Positions 35,676 to 45,718 of a stretch of DNA of 64,000 nucleotides are shown one piece after another. The position numbers and the translations under genes were made by a program. This stretch comes from Bradyrhizobium septentrionale (lineage in GTDB: Bacteria; Pseudomonadota; Alphaproteobacteria; Rhizobiales; Xanthobacteraceae): contig NZ_CP088285.1 in the NCBI RefSeq assembly GCF_011516645.4, positions 4,482,501 through 4,546,500 on the forward strand, read 5' to 3'. The notes beneath the pieces are model-generated. The model saw only the letters and a list, made by a program, of their open reading frames with translations, was not told the DNA's origin and did no database searches. The stretch's first letter is position 1. Every line of letters starts with the position of its first letter.

Positions 35676-35857
35676 CGAAAACCTTCTGATCCAGCTATTC
35701 AGCGGCGTCGGACATGGCGCCCATCATCGTTGCGGATGCGACCACGCAAGCTCACCGCCTTGGGGTCCTTAGTGACGATCAGGCGCGCGGACCATTCCAG
35801 CCGAAGGATACGCTTGTCAAGCGGGCACCTGGTGAGCACACGCTCAACGTGCGTCGC

Positions 35858-36496
35858 TCAGGTGAGACGCTGAGCCGTTTCGGCCTCGTCACCGCCCCAG
35901 CCGGCGTCCGCGATCGATGTGTCGATCAGCTCGCCGCGCAACAGCGCGAGCGGCGATTTGTAGTACAGCGCGACGTTGTGGAGGGGATCCGTCAGGACTT
36001 TGAAGACCCATACCAGCCCGGTCTGGCCGTCACGGGTGACGAAGAGCTGGATCATCCGAAAGAGGCCGCCGCCAATGCCTATAACGAGCCATACCGTGCC
36101 GACTTGCCGGATGAAGTCAAGCCGCCCGACAGGCGGATCGAACATGCCAAACAGCGGGAAGACGTAGAGTGCGAACGGCGCCAGGCCCCAGATTATCAAG
36201 AGCACAATCTTGCGCGTCTGGTTGTAGCCGACCTTGACCGCCTCCTTGTACTCGTTGCTGACTTTGTTCACGTTATCGTAGCCGCTCGGCTCGAAGAAGA
36301 AATGTCCGGTCTGCCGCGTCAGCATCGCAAGCCAGCCAACGAGGCCGGCCACTGCCGGGTCCTTGAACAAGAGCGCATAGCAACCGAGGAAGATGAAAGC
36401 GCTGATCAAATGCAGCATCTGATTAATTCTGCTCCGGTGATAGTAACGGTAGTCATCCCACCGCAGGTTTCGCAGCATGTCTGACAAAGGGCTCAT
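35858..36496 (-). CDS. Polytopic membrane protein, DUF962/Mpo1-like candidate
   Basis: A 212-aa protein from MSPLSDMLRNLRWDDYRYYH; gagga lies 7 bases before this ATG, while the in-frame start 81 bases further upstream lacks such a site. Hydrophobic segments: MLHLISAFIFLGCYALLF, AVAGLVGWLAMLTRQ, KIVLLIIWGLAPFALYVFPL and VGTVWLVIGIGGGLFRM. The HRSRINQMLH and RQTGHFFFEPSGYD blocks recall the YHRNPxNxxxH and WxxQxxGH...E patterns of DUF962 (Mpo1-like) proteins, which act on fatty acids. That assignment is tentative; the membrane topology is clear. Confidence 0.72.
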   Translation of the reverse strand: MSPLSDMLRNLRWDDYRYYHRSRINQMLHLISAFIFLGCYALLFKDPAVAGLVGWLAMLTRQTGHFFFEPSGYDNVNKVSNEYKEAVKVGYNQTRKIVLLIIWGLAPFALYVFPLFGMFDPPVGRLDFIRQVGTVWLVIGIGGGLFRMIQLFVTRDGQTGLVWVFKVLTDPLHNVALYYKSPLALLRGELIDTSIADAGWGGDEAETAQRLT

Positions 36497-36706
36497 GATT
36501 AATCCTCGGTCATTTGACGATGTTGAAGCCATAAGCCGAGTCCGTGACAGATGCGTGAATGCATTATGATGTCGCATTGCAGCTTAATGAGGTGGTAAAG
36601 CCGAGCGCCAGGCGCACGCGAAAAGTCGGATGTTCGCTTTTCGGCTTGATATTGGTGACCAGGGCAGCCCAGTCGACCACGATCTCCTTTAACCGAATCA
36701 GACCCC

Positions 36707-37073
36707 TTGCAGACGGGGCGGGGCCATACGTTTTTTGAGCAGACGGTTTTCCAGGGTCAGATCGGCTACGGCCTCCTTCAGGGCGGCGGCCTCCCGGCGG
36801 AGATCCTTCACCTCGCCGGAGGTCGCAGCTCGCGCCGTATCGCCCGCCAGGAGGCGCTTGCTGGCCTCGAGGAACTCCTTGGACCAGCCGTAATACATCG
36901 AGGCGGCAATGCCCTCGCGCCGGCAGAGCTCGGAGATATTCTCCTCGCCCCGCAGTCCTTCCAGCACGGATACGGATCTTCTCTTCCGTCGAATACTGCC
37001 GGCGCGTCTGGCGCCGAATGTCCTTTAGCACTTGTTCTGCCGGCGCTTTGCCCAGTCCGGATTTCTGCTCCAT
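36707..37073 (-). pseudogene. IS3-family OrfA, frameshifted orphan
   Basis: The N-terminal frame gives MEQKSGLGKAPAEQVLKDIR and RQTRRQYSTEEKIRI; the other frame continues VLEGLRGEENISELCRREGI, AASMYYGWSKEFLEASKRLL and EVKDLRREAAALKEAVADLT. One shift near 36965 breaks it. No orfB follows; the sequence changes after RPRLQGV. It interrupts the 3' part of the YecA-like gene next to it. Confidence 0.82.
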
Positions 37074-37135
37074 CTGCGCTCCTGTTGGCTACGATGAACC
37101 AGAAATCCTCCCTCCGCAAAATCCTTCAATTTGTC

Positions 37136-37360
37136 TCACATGCGCTGACGGCGAACAGTATGGTCGAGATTCTCGAAGACCGGCTGGTCCGTGCTGTCCT
37201 CATGCCACACGACTGGAAGCCAATCGCTGGGCGTGATCTGCTCCGGGCAGGCCAGCAAACCGGCGATAAAGCCGTCAGGATCTTCGAGCAGCATCGTTTC
37301 CTCGCCGAGGGCGAGCAATTCCTCGTCAAGCTGCTTGGGTCGGCGCGACAGACCGGACAT
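37136..37360 (-). pseudogene. YecA/UPF0149-like protein, 3'-truncated
   Basis: From MSGLSRRPKQLDEELLALGE it continues ETMLLEDPDGFIAGLLACPE and QITPSDWLPVVWHEDSTDQP, the N-terminal domain of UPF0149/YecA proteins (GFLxGLxxCPxxIxPxxWLP). After FENLDHTVRRQRM it stops, where family members run about 100 residues further with a C-terminal SEC-C motif. It is truncated next to IS3 sequence. Confidence 0.75.
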
Positions 37361-37774
37361 GGGCACTCCAATTCCATGGAAGCACGGCCTTGCCAAAGCC
37401 CATTGCCTTCCAACGCCTCGCATGAGACTCGACAGATCGAAATTCCGCCCAGACCAACAAGGGTCGCCTTCTCATGCTTAGCGCAAAAGGCGGCTTTCTG
37501 CTGCGCAACCTGCTGCGCAACGTACGGTCGTTGCTCATAGCGCGATTGTCAGCTTTGAGACCAACGTCCCCAAGTTAACGCTGACACAAAGTAGAAAGCG
37601 ACTGGAGAACCTCCAATTTTCAAGCGGCACGCTGCTTGCTTCGTTCGGGGCACCAGCGGGCGCGGTTCCCCACATATCCGCTCTTCGAAACCGAATGCAC
37701 ATATTCCGTCTGCTTCCGCCTACCTCGCAAGACGCGGCGAGCCCGGCCCGCCGACCCAATCCAGGACAACTCCC
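37361..37774. other. Intergenic, no gene assigned
   Basis: Short minus-strand frames (e.g. MSNDRTLRSRLRSRKPPFAL) are not convincing. The region directly upstream of 37775 should contain the promoter of the peptidase gene. Confidence 0.4.
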
Positions 37775-39897
37775 ATGAAAAAGTCGCTCCTCCTCGCCGC
37801 GTCGCTCTCCATGACCTGTTTGATGTCCGCGGCACTGCCCCAGAAGCTGCCGGCTGCGATGCAGGCGGACGATCCTTTCCTTTGGCTCGAGGAGATCGAA
37901 GGGCCGCGCGCATTGGCTTGGGCTCGCGCCGAGAACGACAAGACGCTCGGCGCGCTCCAATCGGATCCCCGCTATCAGCGCTTCTATCAAGAGGGGCTCA
38001 CCATCCTCCAGGCCAAGGATCGGATTCCGTACGTTTCCTTCGGACGGCGCGGTCTCGACAATTTCTGGCAGGACGAGAATCACGTGCGCGGCGTCTGGCG
38101 ACGTACCACGTTTGAGAGCTATCGCGCCCAGGACCCGCGATGGGACACCATCCTCGACTTGGACGCGCTGGCTGCCGCGGAGAAGAAGAATTGGGTCTTT
38201 GAAGGGGGTAGCTGCCTGCCGCCCGAAGAGCGCCTGTGCCTGCTCAAATTTTCCGAGGGCGGCAAGGACGCCGTGTTCGTGCGCGAGTTCGACGCGGACG
38301 CCCAAGCCTTCGTCACGACCGGCTTCGACCTTCCGGAGGGAAAGCAGGGCGTCAGCTGGATCGACGGCGACACGATCCTGATTGCACGCGATTGGGGCGA
38401 AGGGACCACGACGCAGGCCGGCTACCCTTTCGTCGTGAAGGAGCTCAAGCGCGCTCAGCCGCTCGTTGAAGCGCGCGAGGTCTTTCGCGGCGAACCGACC
38501 GATGACGGGACGGTGCCATTCGCGCTGCGCGACAGTGCAGGCATGGTCCATGCGACCGGCGCGGTGCGCACTATCAGCACGTTCGAGTATGAGTATGTGC
38601 TCTTCGGGCCCAAGGGGCCGATCAAGCTCAACCTGCCAAAGAAGGCGACCATCGGTGGCATCGACAGTGGCCGCCTGCTCGTGACGCTCGACGAGGAGTG
38701 GACGCCGTCCGGCGGCACCCGGTTCGCAGCCGGCTCGATCATCTCGTATGACCTGGCCGAATGGAAGCAGGATCCGCTGCGTGCCAGACCGTCGCTCGTC
38801 TTCCAGCCCGGGCCTCGGCAGGCGCTCAGCGGGTTCAGCGCCACCAGGAATTTGTTGATCCTGACGACCCTCGACAAGGTTCAGAGCAAGGCGTTCGTCT
38901 ACAAGTATGATCAGGGCACCTAACGGGCCACGCCGATCCCGCTTCCGGAGAATGCGAGTGTCGGTCTACCTGCCGCATCGAATGAAAGGACGAGGTGATG
39001 TTCACCGTCTCCAGCTTTCTCAGGCCGACGTCGCTCTGGTACTTCGACGCCGCGACCGAAGCCTCGACATACTGAAGTCGATGCCTCCTAGGTTCAACGC
39101 GTCTAGACTTGTCGTGGAGCAGTTCGAGGCAACTTCGCGATACGGCACCCGCATTCCTTTCTTTGTGGTGCGGCCCAAGAGCGCGAGGTTTGACGGATCG
39201 ACTCCAACCATTCTTTATGGCTATGGCATGGTTTCAGATTCCGCTCCTGCCGTCTTATGCGGGGGTTATGGGACGGCTCTGGCTCGAGCAGGGCAATGCA
39301 TATGTCGTCGCGAACCTGCGCGGCGGCGGCGAGTACGGGCCGCGATGGCACGAGGCCGCCCAGGGGGCAACAAAGCAGCGCACATGGGATGATTTTATCG
39401 CCGTTGCGGAGGACCTGACCCGACGGAAGATCACCTCTCCGCGCCGCCTGGGCGTAGCCGGCGGCAGCCAGGAAGGCCTGCTGGTGGGGACCGCATTCAC
39501 CCAACGACCCGACCTCTTCGATGCCGCCATGGTGGAGGTGCCGCTGTTCGACATGGTTCGGTTCACCAAGCTGGCCGCCGGGGCCTCCTGGACCGGCGAG
39601 TATGGCGATCCCGCCATTCCCGAACAGCGCGAGTGGCTCGAGGCCTACTCGCCCTATTAGAAGTTGGTGCCGGCCAAGACCTACCCGACCCCCTTCATTC
39701 TCACCTCCACCAAGGACGACCGCGTGCATCCGGCCCACGGCCGTAAGACAGCCGCAAGGCTCGCTGAGCTAGGCCAGCCCTATTTTTACTATGAGAACCT
39801 CGACGGGGGGCATAGTGCCGCCGCCAATCTCATTGAAGATGCACGCCGGGTGGCCCTCGAATATACCTATGCATTCCGGCGGCTTGTCGATGAGTGA
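37775..39897 (+). pseudogene. Prolyl oligopeptidase (S9A), degenerate
   Basis: Begins with a signal peptide (MKKSLLLAASLSMTCLMSAA) and the family start ADDPFLWLEEIEGPRALAWA, continuing as the beta-propeller to 38923. The natural reading then moves through three more frames: LKSMPPRFNASRLVVEQFEA and YGTRIPFFVVRPKSARFDGS; NAYVVANLRGGGEYGPRWHE and RLGVAGGSQEGLLVGTAFTQ (serine in GGSxxG); and, after an in-frame TAG at 39658, KDDRVHPAHGRKTA and NLDGGHSAA with the Asp and His. All catalytic residues are still visible, but frameshifts near 38920-39000 and 39230 and the stop inactivate it. The NG usual after the serine is QE here. Confidence 0.85.
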
Positions 39898-40135
39898 TGT
39901 CGAGAAAACAAAATCTCACTTCACATGATCGACCTTGGCGGCGCCGTCATCGGCAGCGGCGTCAGCAAGCCCGTGTTTACTATATTCAGACCGTGGTATC
40001 GCCCCGGATTAGAGCGGCAGGGCAGCGCTGTCGGTCATCATCACGGGCTTACTTGAAGCTGCCGGCGGCAGGGACGTGGACGTTCTCGACCTGCCGCTAT
40101 CTCGCGCGGGTCGTTCGATACACCAGACTATACGA
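39898..40135. other. No gene recognised
   Basis: Short interval between the peptidase pseudogene and an IS5 remnant; nothing supportable was seen. Confidence 0.4.
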
Positions 40136-40139
40136 TCTG

Positions 40140-40884
40140 GGTAGCGGCCATCTGAACCAGCCTGAGCGCTTGAGATTGGCCACTGTCAGTTACCTCGGCA
40201 GATCGGCCGCAAGCCATTCCGACGACGACATTGTTTGATTCTGTTGAAGACCCGTTCGACCCGGTTGCGAGCGCGATAGAGATAAGGGCTGAAGCAGATC
40301 GGATCGTTACGATTTGTTTTCGGCGGGATGTTGGCCCACGCGCACTTCTTCGTGGCAAGCTCTCCAATTCAGTCGGCGTCATAGCCACGATCGGCAAGCA
40401 GCATCGACCCCGATTTCAGACGAGACAGCAATTTCCCGGCAAGTCGAACGTCATGGGCCCCGCCGGGGCTCAATGCCAGCCGTACCGGCAGGCCATTGCT
40501 ATCGACCAACGCATGAATTTTGCTCGTCAAGCCGCCGCGTGATCTTCCCATCAATTGGCGCCGATTCTTTGTGATGCAGGCGCCGTGCTGATGCACGCGG
40601 ACAATCGCGGTGTCGATCATCTGGACAGCGGCATCATGGGCAGCGGCAAATGCGTCTATGATACGGCCCCAGACACCAGCCCGCCGCCAGCGGACGAAGC
40701 GGGTTGTATCAAGTGGTGTACGGCCCAAACGCCTCGGGCAGATCGCGCCAAGGTGCTCCAGATCGCAAGCCCCAAATATACCATTGAGGACGCGGCAGTC
40801 GTTCACTCGAGGAACGCCACGCGGCTTGTTCGGCAGCATCGGCCTTATGGCAGTCCATTCATAGTCGGCGAGTTCATAGCGCAT
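40140..40884 (-). pseudogene. IS5-family transposase, degenerate
   Basis: Starts MRYELADYEWTAIRPMLPNK and PRGVPRVNDCRVLNGIF, then a scrambled stretch (frameshifts) before TRFVRWRRAGVWGRIIDAFA, MIDTAIVRVHQHGACITKNR, GRSRGGLTSKIHALVDSNGL and LLADRGYDAD, where a TGA ends the frame. Beyond it the same frame continues PPKTNRNDPICFSPYLYRAR and NRVERVFNRIKQCRR. It is an inactive copy. Its subgroup differs from the IS5 element at 42653-43510. Confidence 0.87.
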
Positions 40885-40910
40885 GATTCGAGCCCCAAGT
40901 TTTAGGAGTT

Positions 40911-41113
40911 TGAGTCACAGGGGTCTCGCCAGGCGCAACATTTCTGGCGTGGCCCCGGCTCGGCACTTTCGGTCAGAAGCGAACATCAGCTTGCCGACGC
41001 CCCGCTGAAACCGTTGAAAATGACCCAAACGACATTCGGTTGCTTGCCAGGCGTTTACGGATTGCCCTCAAAGTGCAGACTTCCGTTCAGAGACAACGAA
41101 GGACGACCCGCCG
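40911..41113 (+). promoter_or_regulatory. Upstream region of the hydrolase gene
   Basis: About 200 non-coding bases. A purine-rich caacgaaggacgacc lies just before the ATG at 41114 and could serve as ribosome binding site. No operator was recognised. Confidence 0.3.
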
Positions 41114-41848
41114 ATGACCCATCGAATTCTTGTGCACGGGGTGCCTGACACGCCATTCATTTGGAGTGCTTTGATCGAGCAGCTTGGTGCGCACGCGCTG
41201 GCACCCAGTCTGCCCGGCTTTTGCGCCCCGCCGCCCGCGGGATTCGGCAGCACCAAGGACGAATACGCGAAATGGTTGGTTGATCTGCTGCAGGATCAAT
41301 ACGCCACCTACGGCCCGCTTGATATCTTCGGACATGATTGGGGTGCATTGTTGACGTTAAGGGCTGCTTCACTGCGCCCGGACTTGATCAACTCATGGGC
41401 GATATCGGGAGCGGCGATCGACCCGGATTATGGTGGCCACTTTGTTGCTCATATCTGGATTACACCGCTCCTAGGCGAAATTGCGATAGCCGCTTCACCA
41501 AGAAAGATGATAGAAATCATTTTACGTCAGAGCGCGCTTCCACCTGATATTGCGAGGCACGAAGCGGCTGCATGGAGCGCAAACATGCGCAGATCCATCC
41601 TCGCACTTTATAGGTCAGCCAACGCGCTCCGATTTGAGGGAGACTGGGTTAACCGGCTCGAAGCCCTACCCAAGCGGGGGCTGTTGATTTGGGGAGCGAA
41701 GGACCCTTATGTGCCGGTGTCGGTGGCCCGACGCTTTGCGACGAGGCATGGCGCGAATCTTCTTATAGAACGCAATGCGGGTCACTGGGCCATCGTCGAG
41801 CGCGCCAAGGAAATCTCGGGCGTACTCCTAGCTCACTGGCAGAAATAG
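41114..41848 (+). CDS. Alpha/beta hydrolase
   Basis: A 244-aa protein with the fold landmarks: oxyanion HGVPDTPFIWSALIEQLG, nucleophile elbow FGHDWGALLTLRAA with Asp75 as nucleophile, acid region GLLIWGAKDPYVP and the His in RNAGHWAIVE near residue 224. Asp at the elbow points to the haloalkane dehalogenase/epoxide hydrolase branch rather than Ser esterases. It is cytoplasmic, with no signal peptide. It seems intact and monocistronic. The substrate cannot be inferred. Confidence 0.85.
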   Translation: MTHRILVHGVPDTPFIWSALIEQLGAHALAPSLPGFCAPPPAGFGSTKDEYAKWLVDLLQDQYATYGPLDIFGHDWGALLTLRAASLRPDLINSWAISGAAIDPDYGGHFVAHIWITPLLGEIAIAASPRKMIEIILRQSALPPDIARHEAAAWSANMRRSILALYRSANALRFEGDWVNRLEALPKRGLLIWGAKDPYVPVSVARRFATRHGANLLIERNAGHWAIVERAKEISGVLLAHWQK

Positions 41849-42313
41849 CTCGGTTCGTGTCCGCCAGGAATCGACGTTTGCCCCTGTAGGACCAACGAGG
41901 GCCTTGATAACCTCTTCTGGTTCCGGACCATCACGACCTGGCTGCGCTGCCGCACGAACCTGGTCACCATAGGGTCAAAGCAGACGTAACCTTCGTCGCA
42001 TGACGCCGCCGGTTTTATGGGGTACACGGCCTTCTGTAATGGGCCCGACGATGTAGCCTCCCGAGTGAACGTCACGCCGCCGAGCTCATGCTTCTGTCCG
42101 TGGTCAAGGCCTGGCCGCCACATCATGCTGTCAGAGGGAGCGGTGAGCCTATCTAGATACGCGTGGTTCGTCAGGCGACGACCACTGGCCGTGTAACGGC
42201 TTCACCGGATCCACCGTCCCGGCACGGGACTTCGGGCACAGGGCTCAGTTCAGCCCGGTTGCGTTCTTGATCTCCTCCACGTCTTCTATGTTGCGGATCG
42301 GATCCGCTCCTGC
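41849..42313. other. No gene recognised
   Basis: It may include the non-coding end of the IS110 remnant that begins at 42314. A minus-strand frame at 41833-42126 is open but unconvincing. Confidence 0.4.
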
Positions 42314-42650
42314 TCATCGATAAGTTGTGCCGTCGACCCAGATGCGATGCAGGATCACTGCGAGCTTGCGTGCCAGGGCAACTTTTGCGCGCTTCGAGCC
42401 TCGCCGCTTGGCGACGTCCATCCCCCAGCGCTTGAGTTTTGAGAACCGCGTGATGCGCGATAGCAGAACGTTGGCGGCTTCATACAACACCCTGTGCACC
42501 ATCTCATCGCCAGCCAGCGTGAGCCGCCTGTGACGTCTTCTTCTCCCGATTGGTACTTCTTTGGCGTGAGCCCGAACAGCAGCGCCTGCTGCCTTCGATT
42601 TTACGATGCGATGAGGGTCATCAATCGCTGATTTGTAGGTAACAGCCACT
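42314..42650 (-). pseudogene. IS110-family transposase, C-terminal fragment
   Basis: Reads VAVTYKSAIDDPHRIVKSKA, GDEMVHRVLYEAANVLLSRI, RWGMDVAKRRGSKRAKVALA and RKLAVILHRIWVDGTTYR, the C-terminal transposase_20 region of IS110/IS1111-type proteins. A frameshifted patch lies near 42530-42580. The upstream part was cut off by the IS5 insertion at 42653 and is not seen on its other side. Confidence 0.82.
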
Positions 42651-42665
42651 AGGTGGTGTGGACAC

Positions 42666-43034
42666 TTATCGCATCCATAAGACGATGGCTGCGAGAGTGA
42701 CGACGGCCAGGTAATTTCGGGCGGTCTTTTCGAAGCGGGTTGCAACGCGGCGGAACTGCTTGAGCTTTGAGAAGCAGCATTCGACGAGATGACGCTGGGC
42801 ATAGAAATGCTTGTCGAGTGGATATTTGAGCGCCCGTGACGGGTTGTTGGGGATCACGGCGAGCGCGCCTTTGGCGGCGATGGCTTGGCGCAAGTGATCG
42901 GCGTCATAGGCCGTATCGGCCATGACGACCTCGGCGGATAAGCCTTCGATCAATGCGGCGGCTTGCGGTGCATCGCCCTTCTGACCTGCGGTAAGCGTGA
43001 ACCGCACCGGACATCCCAAGCCTCGAACGGCCAT
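42666..43034 (-). CDS. IS5/IS427 transposase, second ORF
   Basis: Encodes the DDE end: MAVRGLGCPVRFTLTAGQKG, VVMADTAYDADHLRQAIAAK and YAQRHLVECCFSKLKQFRRV. In frame upstream of this ATG is AIGRSRGGLSTKIH, the region shared with the first ORF's end, so it is probably translated as a fusion by -1 frameshifting at caaaaagggggg (about 43103-43115). Confidence 0.9.
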   Translation of the reverse strand: MAVRGLGCPVRFTLTAGQKGDAPQAAALIEGLSAEVVMADTAYDADHLRQAIAAKGALAVIPNNPSRALKYPLDKHFYAQRHLVECCFSKLKQFRRVATRFEKTARNYLAVVTLAAIVLWMR

Positions 43035-43048
43035 ATGTATCTTGGTGC

Positions 43049-43432
43049 TCAGGCCGCCGCGCGAGCGGCCGATCGCTTGATCTTCCGCTTGATCTTCAGA
43101 CCCCCCTTTTTGGCGCCGGCGGCGTGCTGATGCGCCCGAACAATGGTGGAATCGACGATCAGATATTCGAAGTCCGGATCATCGGACATCGCCTCGAAGA
43201 TCCGCCACCAAACACCCTTGATGCTCCATCGACTGAAGCGCCGGAACACGCTGTTCCAGTCCCCAAACACCTCCGGAAGATCGCGCCAGGGAGACCCCGT
43301 ACGCACGATCCACAGCACACCTTCCACGAACATCCGGTTGTCGCGCCCGGTGGAGCCCTTCTGATCGGGGCGCCCTATGATCAGCGGCGCTATCCGCTCC
43401 CACGCCGCGTCGCTCAATACCAAACGGTCCAT
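43049..43432 (-). CDS. IS5/IS427 transposase, first ORF
   Basis: Reads MDRLVLSDAAWERIAPLIIG, DNRMFVEGVLWIVRTGSPWR and FEYLIVDSTIVRAHQHAAGA with the first catalytic Asp in VDST. It ends in a lysine-rich out-of-frame tail after AKKGG, consistent with a programmed frameshift into the second ORF. The start is taken at the conserved MDRLVL rather than 9 bases upstream. Confidence 0.9.
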   Translation of the reverse strand: MDRLVLSDAAWERIAPLIIGRPDQKGSTGRDNRMFVEGVLWIVRTGSPWRDLPEVFGDWNSVFRRFSRWSIKGVWWRIFEAMSDDPDFEYLIVDSTIVRAHQHAAGAKKGGLKIKRKIKRSAARAAA

Positions 43433-43582
43433 CACACCCAAGGCGGCCTCCCCAAAAGCAGCCTTGAATCTGATTTGCTCCTAAAAGGGAATCCTTAGAG
43501 TCCACACCACCTAGGGGGACCAACGCCCGGCACTGTCATAAGCCGGCGACAGACTGCATCGTCACGCACAATTGCCAGCACA

Positions 43583-44150
43583 GCCTTGGCGCAGCGGGCC
43601 GAAGGGTCGGCTGAAAGCCCGATTTGCTGCTGTCCGTGTGCGCATCGCCGACGGGCCTCCGCAGCGAATATGGGATAAGGATCAGCAGCATCTCCCGGGC
43701 GACGAGGCGTGGCTCATTGGCGAGCATCGCGCCTCGGGGAGAAGAAATACTATCTTGCTAACCTGTTCGCGGCGGCAGATCTGCGCATACTGGCCGCCAC
43801 CATCAAGGCGCGATGGATTTGCGAGCAGGCCCATCAGCAGCAGAAAGAAGAGCTTGGCCTCGATCACTTCGAAGGGCGTTCGTGGCAAGGTCTTCATCGT
43901 CACGCCCTAATGACTATGATTGCCTACGCCTTCTAGCAGCACCGTCGCCTCGCACACGCGGGGCGGAAAAAAAAGAATCAACGGGCCTCCGCCTCAACCA
44001 ACCATGCCCGCCGTACCGTCACGCTATCGTTGATCTCATCCTTCGGCCAGCGTCTCAGCGGTGTCCCTACTGCAGAAAACAAATCCATGAAAAACCTTGG
44101 CGCAAACAGATTCTGCCAAAGTAGTGCTAAGTTGCCCTTACCTTGGCTGG
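43583..44150 (+). pseudogene. IS701-family transposase, C-terminal fragment
   Basis: Reads WRSGPKGRLKARFAAVRVRI and [20 protein letters not shown], then in another frame [40 protein letters not shown] and [20 protein letters not shown], ending at a TAG after AYAF. The catalytic Glu segment is included; the N-terminal two thirds are missing. The IS256 element at 44194 sits just beyond it. Confidence 0.75.
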
Positions 44151-44193
44151 GACGGCGCATCAGCACCTCGTCAATTCCCTTCAGCCGTTCAGG

Positions 44194-45622
44194 GGGGATG
44201 TCCCGGGTTTTGTTGAAGTTCTGAAGAGGTCGGCGTTGCCCACCTTGAGCCGGTAGGCTCGGGGTGCTGATTCCACAAAGGAGAGCAACGCCATGACGAG
44301 AGATATCACACCGGCTGGTTGGTCGGCGACCGGGGCTGTGGACGAAGCGTTTGCGGAAGTGCGAGCGAGCTTCGATCGGTTCTGCCTTGCGGCAGGGATC
44401 GAGGCGCTCGGCACGATGATGGAGGCGGATGTGACGGCGGCCTGCGGGCCGCGCCACGGTCGCGATGCGGCGCGGCGGGCGCACCGTTGGGGCCGAACGC
44501 GGGGACGGATTGGTTTCCACGGCGGCAAGATCGAGGTCGAGCGCCCGCGGGTCCGGGGCGTGGACGGCCGCGAGGTCACGATCCCGAGCTGGGAAACGGC
44601 GGCGCAAGAGGACTGGCTCGGTCGCTGGGCGATGAACCTGATGCTGATCAATGTGTCGACGCGCCGGTTCGGCCGTGCTGTCCGACTGCCCGAGGGTGAC
44701 GTGCCGGCACCGCCCGGATCGGGGATTTCGAAATCGGCGGCCTCGCGGAGGTTCGTAGCGCTGTCGGCGGCGCGGCTGGCCGACTTCATGGCTACCGATC
44801 TGTCCGCGCTCGACCTTCTGGTGGTCCAAATCGACGGGCTGCATCTCGGCGACGATCTCGTGCTGGTCGCCGCGATCGGGGTTGACGGCGAAGGCAACAA
44901 GCATCCGCTGGCGCTGGTGGAAGGGGCGACCGAGAATGCCGCCACGGTTCAGGCCCTGCTGGACAACCTGGTCTCGCGCGGGCTCGACCCGACGGTGCCA
45001 AGACTGTTCATCGCCGACGGCGCGAAGGCGTTGTCGAAGGCGATCCGCCGCACCTTCGGTTCGGCCGCTGCGATCCAGCGCTGCCAGATCCACAAGGCGC
45101 GCAACATCATGGAACGCCTGCCGAAAGAGCATCATGCGGCCACCCGTCGGGTGCTGCGCCAGGCCTGGGAGCTCGATGACGCCGACAAGGCTGAAAAATT
45201 GATCCGCAATCTCGCGCGTCGACTCGACCAGCAATGGCCCGGTGTAGCGGCGAGCATCCTTGAAGGCCTCGACGAAATCCTGACTGTCGTCCGGTTGAAG
45301 TTGCCGAAGGAGCTTCGTCGATCGCTCGCCTGTACCAACATCGCCGAGAACATGATGGGCACCATTCGCCGCGTCACGCGCAACATCAAACGCTGGCGGG
45401 ATGCCGGTATGGCCTTGCGATGGGTCGCGGCCGGCATGATCGAGGCCAACAAGGGCTTCCGACGATTGAAGGCGCATAAGCAATTGTCGGTTCTGCGTGC
45501 GGCCCTTCAAGCTCGCCAAAATCGCATGAAGATCAACCCCGTTGCCCACGTCACGAGGGCCGCGTAACATTCATTCCGGCAACGTTGGCCCGACCTAGTT
45601 CAACAGCGATCGGGACATCCCC
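44194..45622 (+). mobile_element. IS256-family element, intact
   Basis: Left end ggggatgtcccgggttttgt and right end acagcgatcgggacatcccc are inverted repeats. An exact 8-bp duplication, cgttcagg, lies at 44186-44193 and 45623-45630. A single open transposase gene is inside. Partial copies of its left end (48353) and right end (35581) show that the family was active elsewhere in this region. Confidence 0.93.
44293..45567 (+). CDS. IS256-family transposase
   Basis: A 424-aa mutator-type DDE transposase: GGKIEVERPRVRGVDGREVT, LLVVQIDGLHLGDDLVLVAA with the first Asp, PRLFIADGAKALSKAIRRTF with the second, IQRCQIHKARNIMERLPKEH and NIAENMMGTIRRVTRNIKRW with the Glu. It is full length. The ribosome binding site aaaggag lies before the ATG. 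The large minus-strand frame over it is antisense. Confidence 0.95.
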   Translation: MTRDITPAGWSATGAVDEAFAEVRASFDRFCLAAGIEALGTMMEADVTAACGPRHGRDAARRAHRWGRTRGRIGFHGGKIEVERPRVRGVDGREVTIPSWETAAQEDWLGRWAMNLMLINVSTRRFGRAVRLPEGDVPAPPGSGISKSAASRRFVALSAARLADFMATDLSALDLLVVQIDGLHLGDDLVLVAAIGVDGEGNKHPLALVEGATENAATVQALLDNLVSRGLDPTVPRLFIADGAKALSKAIRRTFGSAAAIQRCQIHKARNIMERLPKEHHAATRRVLRQAWELDDADKAEKLIRNLARRLDQQWPGVAASILEGLDEILTVVRLKLPKELRRSLACTNIAENMMGTIRRVTRNIKRWRDAGMALRWVAAGMIEANKGFRRLKAHKQLSVLRAALQARQNRMKINPVAHVTRAA

Positions 45623-45718
45623 CGTTCAGGCGACAAGACAGTCAGGCCACAGCTCCCTACGGACGGGCGATAGCAGGCACACCGAGCCGTCAACGGCGGA
45701 AAGAGAGGGGGCCCCTAG

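Larger units (their letters stand above)
42653..43510 (-). mobile_element. IS5-family (IS427-type) element
   Basis: Terminal inverted repeats ggtggtgtggac at 42653 and gtccacaccacc ending at 43510; the flanking dinucleotide TA is present on both sides, the usual IS427 target duplication. Two minus-strand ORFs overlap in the manner of a programmed frameshift transposase. Length is 858 bp. It was inserted in an IS110 remnant. Confidence 0.92.

Noticed and set aside
43978..45570. 530-codon minus-strand frame over the IS256 element
   Set aside because: Antisense of the IS256 transposase; it crosses the IS boundary, which a real gene would not.
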